Assembly (NCBI GenBank): GCA_014804755.1
Contig: JAAUZE010000005.1
Location: 124,001 to 188,000, forward strand
Origin: Lachnospiraceae bacterium
GTDB taxonomy: Bacteria; Bacillota; Clostridia; Lachnospirales; Lachnospiraceae
Length of the DNA: 64,000 nt
Reading direction: 5' to 3'
The notes under the pieces are model-generated. The model had not been told where the DNA came from and ran no database searches. It saw only the letters and a list, made by a program, of their open reading frames with translations. This document shows, piece after piece, positions 1 through 9,878 of the stretch; within the stretch, counting starts at the first letter, position 1; each line of letters begins with the position of its first letter. A program made the translations under genes and the position numbers.

Positions 1-1326
1 GGTTTCCATGCATGTTGGCGCGGACGCAGCTTTGGCGGTTTCCGCCCCGTTCCGTGTATGCGAAACCCCGATTGCAAGCGTCAGATATGCAAGCACATCC
101 TTTGCGACGGGATGCACATACAAATTTTCCGTGCGGCGGCTATGCGCGGCAGCAATACGAATACCTGCCTGTCCGAGGAAACGCTCCGTCTCCGCAGCCT
201 GCGCGTTCGTCCGCACAATGACCGCCGCCGTCTCATTCTCCGGCAAACGGCGAAGCGCCTCACAGATTGTATGCATCTGCGCGCTTTTTTCCGTACAGAC
301 TGCGATCCGCACGATCCCGTCCGCCGCATTCCCCGCCGTAATCTCTTTATCGTAACGCAGTTTATTGTGCATGATCAAATGCTTTGCAGCAGTCACAATC
401 TTTCGTCCGCTACGATAATTGACCGTCAGGTAACATGTCCGTATCTTGGGATAATAGGAATGCAGCGCAAGCATCAGCTTCGTATCCGAGCCTCGAAAAC
501 CATAAATGGACTGATCTTCATCTCCCACCATGAACAGATGATTCCGCGGCGCTGCGAGCAAGCGCAGGATGGAAAACTGTATCGGGCTGACGTCCTGAAA
601 TTCATCCACGAGCAGATAGCGGTATCTGTCCCTCCAGTAGGCAAGAATTCCCGCATTCCGCCCGTCCCGCAACAAACGCCCGCAGAGCCCTGTGATATCC
701 TCAAAATCAAGACCACCGAGTTCTCTGCATGCCTCGCAGTATTCCGCCCATATCTCATCCGCCGCAGCTTCCTCATCCGTATCGTTTCCCGCCTCAGCGG
801 CTGCGTGTTCCGCCTCCATGCCGTTTCCCGCCTCAGCGACTGCGTGTTCCGCCTCCATACGGTTTTTACGTTTGCTGATATAAGCGCTCACCTGTTCCAA
901 ATCCGGAAACCGTGCGCGTCTGTCGTTTGTTTGATTGACTATTGTGGTCAATATTTGTTTCTTCTCTTTTTCGGATAAAATCTTTAGCGGTTGTCCCATC
1001 CCATATCCGTCAAGCTTCGCTCCCATTTGCAGGGATTCCTTCAAAATACGCAAAAATACGGCATGAAAGGTACCGAAGGTCACCTCGGTATCCTGTTTTC
1101 CGCAATTTTGCAGATAGCGGTCCCGCATCTGCTCCGCTGCGGAGCGCGTGAATGTCACGACAAGGATGTGCTTTGGCGCAACACCATGTCTCTTAATCAG
1201 TGCGCCGATACGCAGCGTCAGTACCTTTGTCTTGCCGGAGCCCGGCGGCGCAATGACAACGCAGGGGCCATCCGTATGCATCACAGCATCCGACTGCCCC
1301 CTGTTCAACTGTTCGTTTTGATTCAT
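1..1326 (-). CDS. UvrD/PcrA-type superfamily 1 DNA helicase, C-terminus cut by window edge
   Basis: ATP-dependent 3'-5' DNA helicase of the UvrD/Rep/PcrA family, expected to act in DNA repair or replication restart. The frame is open for 442 codons and runs off the left edge, so the 2B and 2A parts are missing. Visible motifs are a Q-motif-like LNRGQSDAV at the N-terminus, Walker A APPGSGKT near residue 27, DEFQD (motif II) and GDEDQSIYGFRG (motif III), followed by VNYRSG (motif IV). The start is the ATG at 1326; no strong ribosome site precedes it. Residues around 155-181 contain a 13-residue tandem duplication rich in Glu and Ala, in the region where UvrD-type 1B insertions lie. It is the last gene visible after gltX on this strand. 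Helicase assignment is secure; the exact paralogue (PcrA versus a shorter UvrD-like protein) is not. Confidence 0.9.
   Translation of the reverse strand, partial: MNQNEQLNRGQSDAVMHTDGPCVVIAPPGSGKTKVLTLRIGALIKRHGVAPKHILVVTFTRSAAEQMRDRYLQNCGKQDTEVTFGTFHAVFLRILKESLQMGAKLDGYGMGQPLKILSEKEKKQILTTIVNQTNDRRARFPDLEQVSAYISKRKNRMEAEHAVAEAGNGMEAEHAAAEAGNDTDEEAAADEIWAEYCEACRELGGLDFEDITGLCGRLLRDGRNAGILAYWRDRYRYLLVDEFQDVSPIQFSILRLLAAPRNHLFMVGDEDQSIYGFRGSDTKLMLALHSYYPKIRTCYLTVNYRSGRKIVTAAKHLIMHNKLRYDKEITAGNAADGIVRIAVCTEKSAQMHTICEALRRLPENETAAVIVRTNAQAAETERFLGQAGIRIAAAHSRRTENLYVHPVAKDVLAYLTLAIGVSHTRNGAETAKAASAPTCMET
784..861. repeat. 39-bp in-frame tandem duplication inside the helicase gene
   Basis: Two adjacent 39-bp copies (784-822 and 823-861) differ at only a few bases and encode two copies of a 13-residue unit containing MEAEHA and EAGN. 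The period is a multiple of three, so the reading frame is kept. Near identity suggests a recent slippage duplication. Confidence 0.85.
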
Positions 1327-1438
1327 ATATGACCCGTTTTTCGCTCTCCCGGGTACTGCCAATTGTCTGCCGATTTCCCCCTCGGTCAGACTTCGTTTTT
1401 CACAAACCTGTATGCGGTTTGGTTTGGCCCCTATACCG

Positions 1439-2905
1439 CTACCGCAGCATCTCAATTCCCTTTCGAATGCGTGCAAGGCTCTCCTCTTTGCCGAGCAGCT
1501 CCATGATCTCCGTGGCGCCTGCCGGTGTCATCTGCTTTCCGGAAACCGCAGTACGGATCGGCCACAGCACATAGCCGTTCTTGTATTCATTGCTCTGCGC
1601 ATAGTCGGTAAGCAGCGCATACAGCGCATCATTGCTGTAATCCTCCTGCTTTTCCAAAAGCGGCAGAAGTTCCGTTAAAACTGCCAGGGACGACTCCTTG
1701 CTTGTTTTCATTTTTTTATGCGCGTATATTTCCGTGTCATATTCCGGTAATTCGTTAAAGAAATCGACCAGCTCCGCAATGTCAGGTAATACCTCGATCC
1801 TTGTTTTTACCATCGCGGCGATCTTGCGCAGATCCAGCTTTCTCGTGAGTGCTTTCTCAAGATAAGGCAACGCCATCTCATAAAAGCGCTCCTCATCCAT
1901 CGCTTTTAAGTACTCGCCGTTCATCCATCTTAATTTGTTAATGTCAAATACCGCAGGCGACTTGCTGATACGGCGGTAATCAAACTTCTCAATCAGCTCC
2001 TCCAAAGAAAAAATCTCGCGGTTCTCCTCGGGACTCCACCCAAGCAATGCAATGTAATTCACAACCGCCTCCGGCAGAAAGCCCTGCTCGATCAGGTCCT
2101 CAAAAGAAGCATGTCCGCTGCGCTTTGCCAGTTTTTTATGATTCTCGTCCGTGATCAGCGGCAGGTGGATATAAACAGGCACCTCCCAGTCGAACGCCTC
2201 ATAAAGACGGTTATATTTCGGTGACGAGGAAAGATATTCATTGCCGCGCACAACATGGGTAATTCCCATGGTATGATCGTCCACCACATTGGCAAAATTG
2301 TAGGTCGGGAAGCCGTCGGACTTGATGAGCACCATATCGTCAAGCTCTGCGTTGCTGACAGAAATATCTCCATACAGCTCGTCATGGAACGTCGTTACGC
2401 CCTCCTTCGGATTGTTCTGCCGGATGACATAGGGCATCCCCGACGCAAGCTTTGCCTCGACTTCTTCTTTCGGAAGATGCAGACAATGCTTGTCATAGAT
2501 CATGATTTCTTTGCTCTCGCCGGTCTCGGGATCGGTGATCGTTTCCCGAAGCGACTCTAACCGCTCCTTATCACAGAAGCAATAGTATGCCTCCCCCTTA
2601 TCAATCAGCTCTTTCGCATATTTCAGATAGATACCGCTCTTGTTCCGCTCGCTCTGCACATAAGGACCGTACCCGCCGTCCTTATCGGGACCCTCGTCAT
2701 GCGTAAGGCCTGCCGTCGCCAGCGTGCGATAAATAATATCGACCGCTCCTTCCACATAGCGCTCCTGATCGGTGTCCTCGATCCGAAGCATGAACACCCC
2801 GTCCTCATGCTTGGCGATCAAAAATTCATAAAGTGCGCTCCTTAAGTTGCCGACATGCATTTTTCCTGTCGGACTCGGCGCATACCGTGTTCTTATTTTC
2901 TGCAT
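1439..2905 (-). CDS. gltX: Glutamyl-tRNA synthetase
   Basis: Charges tRNA-Glu (and tRNA-Gln in lineages using the amidotransferase route) with glutamate in the cytoplasm. The 488-residue protein has the class I signature [12 protein letters not shown] just after the N-terminus (HIGH-type motif) and KKLAKRSG as the KMSKS-type loop, with the C-terminal helical anticodon-binding region. Length is normal for bacterial GluRS. The frame is open further upstream, but the ATG at 2905 is preceded by an AGGAGGC ribosome site 5-6 nt away and starts at the conserved [10 protein letters not shown] block, so it is preferred. It begins 10 nt after the hydrogenase stop and is probably co-transcribed with it. 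Confidence 0.97.
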   Translation of the reverse strand: MQKIRTRYAPSPTGKMHVGNLRSALYEFLIAKHEDGVFMLRIEDTDQERYVEGAVDIIYRTLATAGLTHDEGPDKDGGYGPYVQSERNKSGIYLKYAKELIDKGEAYYCFCDKERLESLRETITDPETGESKEIMIYDKHCLHLPKEEVEAKLASGMPYVIRQNNPKEGVTTFHDELYGDISVSNAELDDMVLIKSDGFPTYNFANVVDDHTMGITHVVRGNEYLSSSPKYNRLYEAFDWEVPVYIHLPLITDENHKKLAKRSGHASFEDLIEQGFLPEAVVNYIALLGWSPEENREIFSLEELIEKFDYRRISKSPAVFDINKLRWMNGEYLKAMDEERFYEMALPYLEKALTRKLDLRKIAAMVKTRIEVLPDIAELVDFFNELPEYDTEIYAHKKMKTSKESSLAVLTELLPLLEKQEDYSNDALYALLTDYAQSNEYKNGYVLWPIRTAVSGKQMTPAGATEIMELLGKEESLARIRKGIEMLR

Positions 2906-2915
2906 AAAACGCCTC

Positions 2916-4412
2916 CTATTCCTTGTCCGGAATCTGTTTTGCCGCCTCGCTCTTAAAGCGCGCAAGCTCTTTTGCGGCAACGGGAATCGCGATATTGGTT
3001 CCCGCACCTGCCACACAGCCGCCGGGACATGCCATGCCCTCGATCAGACAGCCGTTCTTTTTTCCTGCCTTTGCAAGCATCAGCATTTTTTTACATTCCG
3101 TCAGACTTTCCGCGTGTTCGATATGCACCTCGGTATCGGGATAATATTCCTTGATACAGCTCTCGATCGCGGACGCAACACCGCCGGCAACACCGTAGCC
3201 GCGCCCTGCCCCTGTTGCATCCTCCATGCGGTCCAGTGCCTCTATTTCATCCAAAAACAGCCCTTTTGCCTCAAACATACCGGCAAGCTCTTCAAACGTG
3301 ATGACAAAATCCACATCGGAGCGGATGGTCCTGCGGGACGCCTCTAATTTCTTCGATGCGCACGGTCCGATGAACACAACGCCCGCATCGGGATGATCTT
3401 CCTTGATCTTGCGCGCCGTCGCGACCATCGGCGTCAGCTCATTCGAAATGCTCCCGATCGTCTCCGGAAAAAATTTCTTTGCCAGCATTGACCACGACGG
3501 ACAACAGGAGGTCAAAAGGAACGGCAGCTCTCCCGTCGCCACTTTCTCCACATAATGATGCGCTTCCGCCATTGCGCCCATATCTGCGCCGATCGCCGTC
3601 TCATACACATCATAAAAGCCAAGCTGTTTTAATGCCGTCTTGAATTGGTCAGGCGATACATTCGCGCCAAACTGCCCCGCAAAGGACGGCGCAACCTGCG
3701 CAATAATCTTTCTGCCGGACTGCAATGCACGAATAAGCTGGAAAATCTGCGATTTATCCGCGATCGCTCCGAACGGGCAGCTTACCATACACTGTCCGCA
3801 GGAGACACATTTTTCACTGTCAATGCACGCGCGCTTCTTCTCATCGCTCCCAATCGCGCCGACGCCGCACGCCGCCGCACACGGGCGAACCTGATGCGTG
3901 ATGGCGTCATACGGACAGATGGCTTTACACTTACCGCAATGGATACATTTATCCTGATCGATATGAGATTTCCCGTTTACCATGGAAATAGCGCCGCGCG
4001 GGCACACCTCGCGGCACGGATGCGCAAGACAGCCCATGCATCGATCCGTCACAAAATATTGATTTTCCGGACAGGCATTACATGCCGACGGAATGACCTG
4101 TAACAGAGGCGGCTCGTAAAATTTCTCGGCAATATCGCTATCCTCCACACCCTGACTGACATGCACGGGTTGGTTTTCCGGCCGCAGGGACATTCCCATC
4201 GCAAGACGCATCCGTTCCCTGACGACCGCGCGTTCTCTATACACACTCTCCCAGTAAGGCGATTCATCGCTGTTGACCAGCTTATACGGCAGCGCTTCCA
4301 TATCATCCAACAGATTCGTCGAAGTATATGCAAGATTGGCAATCTCCTTAAACACGCGCCGTCTTACTTTTCTGACTTCTGTATCAATTCCTCTCATACA
4401 GTTAAGTCCCAT
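2916..4412 (-). CDS. Monomeric [FeFe] hydrogenase, group B type
   Basis: Iron-only hydrogenase expected to interconvert protons and H2 with ferredoxin as partner, in the cytoplasm. The 498-residue protein carries cysteine-rich ferredoxin-like segments at about residues 111-137, 156-170 and 202-216 (for example [12 protein letters not shown] and [12 protein letters not shown]), followed by the H-cluster domain. L1 is TSCCPSW at 301-307, L2 PCASKKLE at 350-357, and L3 EGMACPGGC at 458-466. The sequence before L2 is IGP rather than the MPC form of group A enzymes, and the accessory-cluster layout fits the group B monomeric family often seen in Clostridia. Two starts are possible: ATG 4412, with AAAGGG directly against it, or ATG 4397, which has better spacing. 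No maturase genes (hydEFG) are in the window. Confidence 0.93.
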   Translation of the reverse strand: MGLNCMRGIDTEVRKVRRRVFKEIANLAYTSTNLLDDMEALPYKLVNSDESPYWESVYRERAVVRERMRLAMGMSLRPENQPVHVSQGVEDSDIAEKFYEPPLLQVIPSACNACPENQYFVTDRCMGCLAHPCREVCPRGAISMVNGKSHIDQDKCIHCGKCKAICPYDAITHQVRPCAAACGVGAIGSDEKKRACIDSEKCVSCGQCMVSCPFGAIADKSQIFQLIRALQSGRKIIAQVAPSFAGQFGANVSPDQFKTALKQLGFYDVYETAIGADMGAMAEAHHYVEKVATGELPFLLTSCCPSWSMLAKKFFPETIGSISNELTPMVATARKIKEDHPDAGVVFIGPCASKKLEASRRTIRSDVDFVITFEELAGMFEAKGLFLDEIEALDRMEDATGAGRGYGVAGGVASAIESCIKEYYPDTEVHIEHAESLTECKKMLMLAKAGKKNGCLIEGMACPGGCVAGAGTNIAIPVAAKELARFKSEAAKQIPDKE

Positions 4413-4768
4413 CCCTTTCTTTCTAGGGCGCCGCAGAACTTACTCCGCAGCAATATCCACGTTCAGGCTTCGTTGTCTTCGTTGTTCTTTCACTGAAAAC
4501 CGACGCATTTATTTTGACACAAAATTAACAATAAGTCAACAGCCCCATCGTTTACGATGAGGCTGCCTGCTTAGAAAAGATTTGGAAAATGATTTATTTT
4601 TTCTTTTATTTTGTATTTTAGAACCTATCCGTCATTTGCATCTGTCAAAGCCAGGATTATATTGATAGAAGTTCTTCGGATTGAGTGAATCCTGCGTCAT
4701 CCGCAGCGCTTCACCGAAACGGGAGGATGAAAGTATGAATTCTCAAGAATAAAAGCCGATTTAGCAAC
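4413..4768. other. 356-bp intergenic region between recombinase and hydrogenase genes
   Basis: No supported gene is seen here. It holds the hairpin at 4540-4565, an AT-rich stretch (4580-4630), and a plus-strand GGGAGGATGAAAGT followed by a 5-codon ATG frame ending at 4752, which looks like a decayed remnant rather than a gene. The region may contain the hydrogenase promoter, but no convincing -35/-10 pair could be chosen. Confidence 0.5.
4540..4565 (-). terminator. Hairpin terminator downstream of the recombinase gene
   Basis: Arms 4540-4550 and 4555-4565 pair over 11 positions with one mismatch and a 4-nt loop (core cagcc-c-catcg / cgatg-a-ggctg). The U-run is poor on the minus strand, so termination strength is uncertain. 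Confidence 0.45.
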
Positions 4769-6322
4769 TTATAGTTTCCATGTAATCTCCATTTTACCGT
4801 CCGCGATCCGGATGACTTTGATGAGCAGGTCAGCCACTTTCTGTCTGTCCGAAAAAGAAAACGTCTCCCATGCTTTGACATGACCGTTCAGCCGCTCCCG
4901 ATCCGCCGCTGCTTCCGTATCCGCATTGTCCGCCATAACGATTTCTTCCTGCAGCGTGTCTCGCTCCGCGTCCAGTACCAAGACCCTTTCATTGATATAT
5001 TTCATCAAAATGCTGTCGGCTTCGGACACTTTTGAGAGCAGTCCGTTAATCTCTTCCTCGATCTGCGTCAGTCGGATTTTTTTGTGAATCTGTCTGCCGC
5101 CCGTATTGCCTGCCGCCCCATAAAGCGTCGGTCTTTCCGCCCACTCCCGTTCCTCCAGCGCGGAAATTTCCGAAAGCCGCTTTTCGACCGCCTTCATCAT
5201 ATAATCCTCCAGCACATCCGCATAAACCGTACAGCCCGCCCCGTTACAGCTTCCGTGCTCCCCCGACCGGCTGCACACAAAATAGCGTCCCCATTTTGTT
5301 TTTGCCTTGCGGACAGTCAGCGCATAACCGCAGTTTCCGCATTTGAGCTTACCGGAAAGCCATGAATTTTTCGGTTTACAGGTCTTTGCGGACTGTCTGT
5401 TGTTTAAGCACCGCACACGGCAGGCTAACCAAAGCTTTGAAGGAATAAAACCGCTATGCGGCGCAAGGACAAGCTCTTTGCCTGACAAATCGCTCCTCTT
5501 CCCGCCCCCGGAACCGGTACCCTGATAGAGATAACAGGCATTTTGTCCCGTAAAATCACTTGCCGGATTCACAATTTGGGCTCCCTGATCCTGAAAAAAA
5601 CGATACACGTCAATATCGGCTTTCACATATATGGGATTGCGGAGCATTTCACTAAGGCGCGCCGTATTCCATTCCGCACCGCGAAGCTGCTTCATTTGAT
5701 GGTCGTTTAAGTACCTCACAATATCGCCGAGCGAATTGTCCGTGTCCGCATACAGGGAAAAAATCAGCTTTAGCTGCGCGCTTTCTTCCGGTACTTCCTC
5801 GTACATGGATGTATGAACATTGTGAATGACCGTTTGAATTAACCGGTAACCGTAAGGAATCCGTCCGCCCATAAAAAAACCTCGCTTACACCTTGCGTAA
5901 TAGGCATCCGTCACACGCTTCTGTATCGTTTCCCGTTCCAGCTGCGCAAACACGATGCAAATATGTAACATCGCCCTGCCGATCGGCGTGGACGTATCGA
6001 ATTTTTCCGTAGAAGAAACAAATTCCACATGATATTGCTGAAAGCTCTCCATCATATTCGCAAAGTCCAAAATCGAACGGCTGATACGGTCAAGCTTGTA
6101 TACGATCACGCGTTTGATCTTCCCTCCCCGAATATCCTTCATCATGGCTTCAAATCCCGGTCTGTTCATATCCTTTCCCGAAAAGCCTCTGTCCGTATAT
6201 TCGATATAGGATGCTCCGCGGGTTTCGTATCTGCAATAAGCAAGCTGGCTTTCCACGGAAATGCTGTCTTTTTTTTCAATGGACTGCCGCGCATATAATG
6301 CGTCATAATACGCGCCGCACAT
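4769..6322 (-). CDS. Large serine recombinase (site-specific integrase/invertase)
   Basis: Site-specific DNA recombinase of the large serine family, which cuts through a covalent 5'-phosphoserine link to integrate, excise or invert DNA. The 517-residue protein has the resolvase N-terminal catalytic domain with the nucleophile in ARQSIE (Ser14), the GFSGKDMNRPGF block near residues 46-57 and YKLDRISR at 75-82. A recombinase domain follows, then a zinc beta-ribbon with CGNCG and later Cys residues around 318-360, then a C-terminal segment with heptad-like Leu/Glu content. The ATG lies directly after the stop of the 73-residue ORF, so translation is probably coupled. No phage, conjugation or cargo genes are next to it, and no clear att repeats were found. 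It could be a stranded integrase, a remnant of an excised element, or an invertase acting elsewhere. Confidence 0.93.
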   Translation of the reverse strand: MCGAYYDALYARQSIEKKDSISVESQLAYCRYETRGASYIEYTDRGFSGKDMNRPGFEAMMKDIRGGKIKRVIVYKLDRISRSILDFANMMESFQQYHVEFVSSTEKFDTSTPIGRAMLHICIVFAQLERETIQKRVTDAYYARCKRGFFMGGRIPYGYRLIQTVIHNVHTSMYEEVPEESAQLKLIFSLYADTDNSLGDIVRYLNDHQMKQLRGAEWNTARLSEMLRNPIYVKADIDVYRFFQDQGAQIVNPASDFTGQNACYLYQGTGSGGGKRSDLSGKELVLAPHSGFIPSKLWLACRVRCLNNRQSAKTCKPKNSWLSGKLKCGNCGYALTVRKAKTKWGRYFVCSRSGEHGSCNGAGCTVYADVLEDYMMKAVEKRLSEISALEEREWAERPTLYGAAGNTGGRQIHKKIRLTQIEEEINGLLSKVSEADSILMKYINERVLVLDAERDTLQEEIVMADNADTEAAADRERLNGHVKAWETFSFSDRQKVADLLIKVIRIADGKMEITWKL

Positions 6323-6544
6323 TTAATTGCCGCCTCCCGAACCATAGGACTTGTCATAATTGCGAAAGATTCGATACAGGCGCGCAGAAATTTCCTGCCG
6401 GACTTCTTTCTCTGTCTGCTCTCCCCGGACCGGATAGCGGTTTGTTACGGTCAGCTCCATATTGTCTATCCGGATACCGGTGTCGGGTGTGGATGCGCTG
6501 CTTATTTTTCCCATCCACGTTCTCCATGACCTGTTTTCCTTCAT
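6323..6544 (-). CDS. Small hypothetical protein coupled to the serine recombinase
   Basis: A 73-residue ORF that I do not recognise. It is charged, with no membrane segment, and ends in a Gly-rich tail (GSGGGN). Its TAA stop is followed at once by the recombinase ATG, an arrangement that usually means co-translation. The middle part (ELTVTNRYPVRGEQ, then a Glu/Arg-rich helix) looks like a real folded segment. It could be a recombination directionality factor or an accessory DNA-binding protein, but only the position suggests this. No strong ribosome site precedes the ATG at 6544. Confidence 0.6.
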   Translation of the reverse strand: MKENRSWRTWMGKISSASTPDTGIRIDNMELTVTNRYPVRGEQTEKEVRQEISARLYRIFRNYDKSYGSGGGN

Positions 6545-6568
6545 TTTATGAGAAACGGCCGCTTCGTA

Positions 6569-8917
6569 TCACTCCACATTCTTGAGTGCTTCGTCCATCG
6601 GAATCCTCTTGATCCGCTTAAAATCAAAAACCATGACGATCAGATAACCAATCAGGACATACGCAAATATTTTAGCATACCCGAACGGCGTCGTCATAAA
6701 CTCAAACCACCCGTTATACTCCGCCATAATTGCTTTCCATGCCGTCCTCATGACAAATGAGCCCACAAAGACACTGAGCACATCCGCCAAACCCAGCATG
6801 ATCGTTGTGGAAAACAGATACAGACTTGCAATCTCTCTGTTCTCATAGCCCAAAATTTTCGTCATGGAGATCGCGGTCTCATTTTTCTCAATAATGATCT
6901 TGGTGAGCAGGTAGATCAGCACTGCCGACAGAAGCATGCATAAAACTTGAAAATACTGCATATAGGCTCCCATGGAATGGTCGAGCTGATCGCACATTTT
7001 CGTAATATCACTCTTTGTGATGACCGTCGCAATCGTTTCTTCTTCTATGTCTGTGATTTCCGTATCGGACAGATAACCGCTGAATTCATTCTCCTTTAAC
7101 CCGAACTCGACGCGAAAATTCCGAATCGGCATAAAGACCGCCAGACTTAAGGATTCCTCATAGATTCCCACCACTTTGAATTCATGGGAACGATCCTCAT
7201 ATTTTTCATCCAGCGTCACGCTGCTGCCGATCGAAAGGTTGTATTTCTGCGCAAACGAATCCGAAATATATACCTCGTTTTCCTGAAGCTCCTCAAGATC
7301 CGCGATTTCTACATAGCGGCTGTCATCCACGATTCCGTAGATAGCAATTTCCTCTTCCAGTACATCCGTCTTTTTTTGCAGGGAATACATGCCGAATTCC
7401 TCAGCGTCCTCATTCCCGGTTTCAATCACGCCTCCCATAGGATCTTCATAGGATCTCAGCACATACTGATATTTAGAAAACATCATTTCTTCGGCATGAT
7501 CCTGATAATATTGGAGCGTATCCGGCATTCCGACCGCCATGGAGAGCATGGTCGAAATGAAGCAGATTCCCAAAAACAGAATCAGGTAATTCGGAATATT
7601 CTGAAGGATAATGCGCATGCGGAATCTGCGTAAAAACTTCCATTTCGGAAGTCGGATCGCCTTTTTACGTTTCGATTTCTTTAAGTCATGTCGTAAAAAT
7701 TGCAGCGGCGTATGACGCATCATCCTGATGATGACAAACAAATTCACGACAAACATTAAGACTGCGGGAATCAGTGTTGTTTTGACAAACGCTTCCGGAT
7801 TCCATATCGTTTTATAGGTCGGCAGACTGTAGCTGTTATAGTACATGGATACTACGACATTTTTGAATACGGAATATCCAAGTATATTTCCAACTGCCGC
7901 GGCAATGACTGTCACGATCACCGGCATGGAAAGATAATGCCTGATCAGCTCTGCCCTGCTATAGCCGGAAGCACGCAGTGTTCCGATCGCCGACGACTCT
8001 TTTGCGATCGTGTTGCTGATCGTGACCGCAAAAATGAACGCAATGATCACGATCAGGATATCCAGAAGAACGCCTCCCATTGCCTCATCGCTTCCCATAT
8101 CGTCTGTTGCAAAATGAATCGCAGGATTGGCGTATGCCGGCATATAATCCTCCAGTGCATTTCCGTGTGCCATACAAAGCATAAACAGCATCCCTAAAAA
8201 ATCATCGGAAAACTGTTTTTCTTCTTTTTCATCCGCCGGCGCTATTGCATACTTCCATGCGTAGGCATAATGAACCACGCCGCTTAAGCGGTCAAATCCT
8301 TCCTCCGTCACCATCGCCACGTTAAATTTCAAGGCGTCAAACATAAAGTCCGTGCATTTTTCATGCAGCGTGGAATAATTGACATAGGCAATCAACCCGA
8401 CAACCTTGCAGGAGAGCCCGTCAATTTCGATCATATCCCCCACTTCGATTCCGACATTGTCCGCATGCATACGGTCAATCGCGATCTCATCTTCCGTTTC
8501 CGGTAATCGCCCTTCCATCAGACACGCCAGATTGATGTCCTCTGTTTTGCGATAAACCCGGATTGTCCCGTCCGTAATACCATCGCAGTTATAGTCTTCC
8601 TCCCTGTTCCGGTAAAAATTCTCATATAAAGTTACCGGGAACGCCTCGCCGTCAGATCGCAGATCGTCAGACTGAATGGCGGATAACAATTCCGCGTCCG
8701 CTTCGCGGCTCAGTTCAAAATGCCCGTCCTCCAGCCTGTATTTTGTTACGCTCTCATCGGCCGCTTTCATCATGCTGCCGTTCGCAACATACATCCCCGA
8801 TACAAATCCGATCGTGAGGATCAAAAACAGACTCACGACGAGATACTTTTTCCAATCGCCAATCAGCTCTTTCGGAATTCGTTTGACAAGCGGATTTCTC
8901 ATTTTTTTGTTTTTCAT
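6569..8917 (-). CDS. FtsX/MacB-type ABC transporter permease
   Basis: Integral membrane permease of the FtsX-like class that works with the ATPase encoded immediately upstream. About 782 residues from the chosen start. One membrane segment lies near the N-terminus (WKKYLVVSLFLILTIGF), then a large extracytoplasmic domain to about residue 280, a group of three segments with a TISNTIAKESSAIGTLRASG coupling region, a fourth isolated segment near 450, a second extracytoplasmic domain and three C-terminal segments. This is the duplicated FtsX layout of about 800 residues. The frame starts at a GTG (8926), but AAGGGG sits one base before it; the ATG at 8917 has a 10-nt spacing and is preferred. Likely role is export of, or resistance to, a peptide or lipid-like compound. 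Confidence 0.9.
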   Translation of the reverse strand: MKNKKMRNPLVKRIPKELIGDWKKYLVVSLFLILTIGFVSGMYVANGSMMKAADESVTKYRLEDGHFELSREADAELLSAIQSDDLRSDGEAFPVTLYENFYRNREEDYNCDGITDGTIRVYRKTEDINLACLMEGRLPETEDEIAIDRMHADNVGIEVGDMIEIDGLSCKVVGLIAYVNYSTLHEKCTDFMFDALKFNVAMVTEEGFDRLSGVVHYAYAWKYAIAPADEKEEKQFSDDFLGMLFMLCMAHGNALEDYMPAYANPAIHFATDDMGSDEAMGGVLLDILIVIIAFIFAVTISNTIAKESSAIGTLRASGYSRAELIRHYLSMPVIVTVIAAAVGNILGYSVFKNVVVSMYYNSYSLPTYKTIWNPEAFVKTTLIPAVLMFVVNLFVIIRMMRHTPLQFLRHDLKKSKRKKAIRLPKWKFLRRFRMRIILQNIPNYLILFLGICFISTMLSMAVGMPDTLQYYQDHAEEMMFSKYQYVLRSYEDPMGGVIETGNEDAEEFGMYSLQKKTDVLEEEIAIYGIVDDSRYVEIADLEELQENEVYISDSFAQKYNLSIGSSVTLDEKYEDRSHEFKVVGIYEESLSLAVFMPIRNFRVEFGLKENEFSGYLSDTEITDIEEETIATVITKSDITKMCDQLDHSMGAYMQYFQVLCMLLSAVLIYLLTKIIIEKNETAISMTKILGYENREIASLYLFSTTIMLGLADVLSVFVGSFVMRTAWKAIMAEYNGWFEFMTTPFGYAKIFAYVLIGYLIVMVFDFKRIKRIPMDEALKNVE

Positions 8918-8932
8918 ATGCGCCACGCCCCT

Positions 8933-9649
<717 letters not shown>

Positions 9650-9725
9650 GTTTCATGATCCTCCTTCCTCATAAAGACGTTTTCATTCGTCTGATCTTTT
9701 TCTAATTTGATCCTTTGTATTTAAC

Positions 9726-9798
9726 AACTAATATTTATTAGTTATAACTAACCCATGATCAAAAAGAAAGCGGCCGCCTTTTGTTAGCGACCGCTAAC
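9726..9798. promoter_or_regulatory. Cluster of three palindromes: probable operators for the ABC operon
   Basis: Three dyads share GTTAG/TTAGTT half-sites. 9783-9798 is gttagcg-ac-cgctaac, placed just downstream of the -10 of the 9808-9837 promoter. 9738-9751 is the perfect 14-bp palindrome ttagttataactaa. 9726-9743 is aactaata-tt-tattagtt, overlapping the previous one. Perfect symmetry at the transcription start is typical of TetR- or MarR-family operators. No such regulator gene is adjacent. A NotI-like gcggccgc palindrome lies between them. Confidence 0.65.
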
Positions 9799-9807
9799 TC
9801 TTTTTTC

Positions 9808-9837
9808 ACTATACTCCACATGACATGCTTTTGTCAA
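9808..9837 (-). promoter_or_regulatory. Sigma-A type promoter of the MacB-like ABC operon
   Basis: On the minus strand TTGACA (9832-9837) and TATAGT (9808-9813) are separated by 18 bp. Transcription would start near 9801, directly at the gttagcg palindrome. Confidence 0.75.
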
Positions 9838-9878
9838 CCATTCATCTTTGCTTTTATAAAAAGAAATCCGCTTTTCGT

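Noticed and set aside
2906..3016. N-terminal extension of gltX
   Set aside because: It overlaps the end of the hydrogenase gene and lacks a ribosome site; ATG 2905 has a strong one at the conserved N-terminus.
4769..6544. Prophage or integrative element
   Set aside because: Only a recombinase and one small ORF are present; the flanking genes are ordinary housekeeping and transporter genes and no att repeats were found.
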